A program made the position numbers and the translations under genes. The notes under the pieces were generated by a model, which was not told the origin of the DNA, ran no database searches, and saw only the letters and a list, made by a program, of their open reading frames with translations. Shown here piece after piece: positions 6,381 to 6,551 of a stretch of DNA of 6,551 bases. The DNA lies in NCBI GenBank assembly GCA_019634245.1, contig JAHQVR010000242.1:1-6551 (forward strand). Direction: 5' to 3'. How positions within the stretch are numbered: position 1 is the first letter of the stretch; each line of letters starts with the position of its first letter. Source of the DNA: Gammaproteobacteria bacterium (GTDB taxonomy: Bacteria; Pseudomonadota; Gammaproteobacteria; Granulosicoccales; Granulosicoccaceae).

Positions 6381-6551
6381 ATGGATGGAACATTGTTAAA
6401 AAGATACCAATTTTATCTTAAGAATCTTGCCTCTCGTACGCTTGGGACGGTCGGTTCATTTGTGTCTCGAGCATCCGTATCTATTGCCTTGCCTGTTCGG
6501 GAAGAACAACCCGTTGACCAATCGCGAAAGATTGCTCAGTTGTCCTACCAC
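6381..6551 (+). CDS. Start of the gene after flhF, cut by the window edge; candidate FlhG/FleN-type ATPase with an N-terminal extension
   Basis: An open frame of exactly 57 codons starts at ATG 6381, 14 bases after the flhF stop, and is still open at the right edge. The protein begins MDGTLLKRYQFYLKNL. Residues 1-31 are basic and partly amphipathic (K7, R8, K14, R19, R30, with no acid after D2), a small hydrophobic stretch follows at 31-39, and then EEQPVDQSRKIAQL at 41-54. No complete domain is visible. By position it should be flhG (fleN), the MinD-like ATPase that limits flagellar number; the DQ at 46-47 followed by a basic-hydrophobic helix resembles the DQAxxLR activator helix that precedes the P-loop in many FlhG proteins. 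Against this, FlhG usually begins within about 25 residues of its P-loop, whereas none has appeared after 57. It may instead be an unrelated small gene, with flhG further on. Reality of the frame is likely; the FlhG identity is a tentative inference. Confidence 0.6.
   Translation, partial: MDGTLLKRYQFYLKNLASRTLGTVGSFVSRASVSIALPVREEQPVDQSRKIAQLSYH

Noticed and set aside
6377..6386. Perfect 10-base palindrome ATCCATGGAT covering the start codon of the last gene.
   Set aside because: It has no loop to form a hairpin, no second copy nearby, and a palindrome this short is expected by chance in a window of this size.

Overview
The window is one uninterrupted stretch of plus-strand genes for the flagellar type III export apparatus, followed by a polar-flagellum placement gene. 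The order is fliO (last codons only), fliP, fliQ, fliR, flhB, flhA, flhF, and then the first 57 codons of a gene that runs off the right edge. No RNA gene, mobile element, CRISPR array, convincing repeat or terminator is visible. The largest gap between adjacent coding regions is 15 nt, so there is no sizeable non-coding stretch.

The source is probably a gammaproteobacterium with polar flagella. FlhA directly followed by FlhF is the arrangement known from Pseudomonas, Vibrio, Shewanella and marine relatives, and peritrichous enterics lack flhF. The FliQ, FliP and FliR core motifs also resemble gammaproteobacterial sequences recalled from memory. I cannot name a genus from the sequence alone.

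Layout: positions 2-70 hold the FliO tail; 67-1907 encode FliP, FliQ and FliR, which form the membrane export gate; 1904-3070 encode FlhB, the autocleaving substrate-specificity switch; 3067-5172 encode FlhA, the export-gate protein with a large cytosolic docking domain; 5188-6366 encode FlhF, an SRP-type GTPase that sets flagellar position and number. From 6381 onward an open frame begins where FlhG/FleN would be expected.

The genes are tightly packed. ATGA or GTGA overlaps join fliO-fliP, fliR-flhB and flhB-flhA, which suggests translational coupling and one transcript started upstream of the window. FliP, FliQ and FliR assemble in the basal-body membrane, FlhB wraps the closed gate, and FlhA feeds it substrates. 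FlhF, normally opposed by FlhG, directs where this machine is built.

Most of the window is ordinary and well conserved. Two points deserve a second look. FlhF keeps its P-loop and TKLD motif but has altered G2 and G3 motifs. The gene after flhF does not open with the usual MinD-type P-loop; it has a basic leader of about 45 residues followed by a DQ-containing helix that may match the FlhG activator helix.
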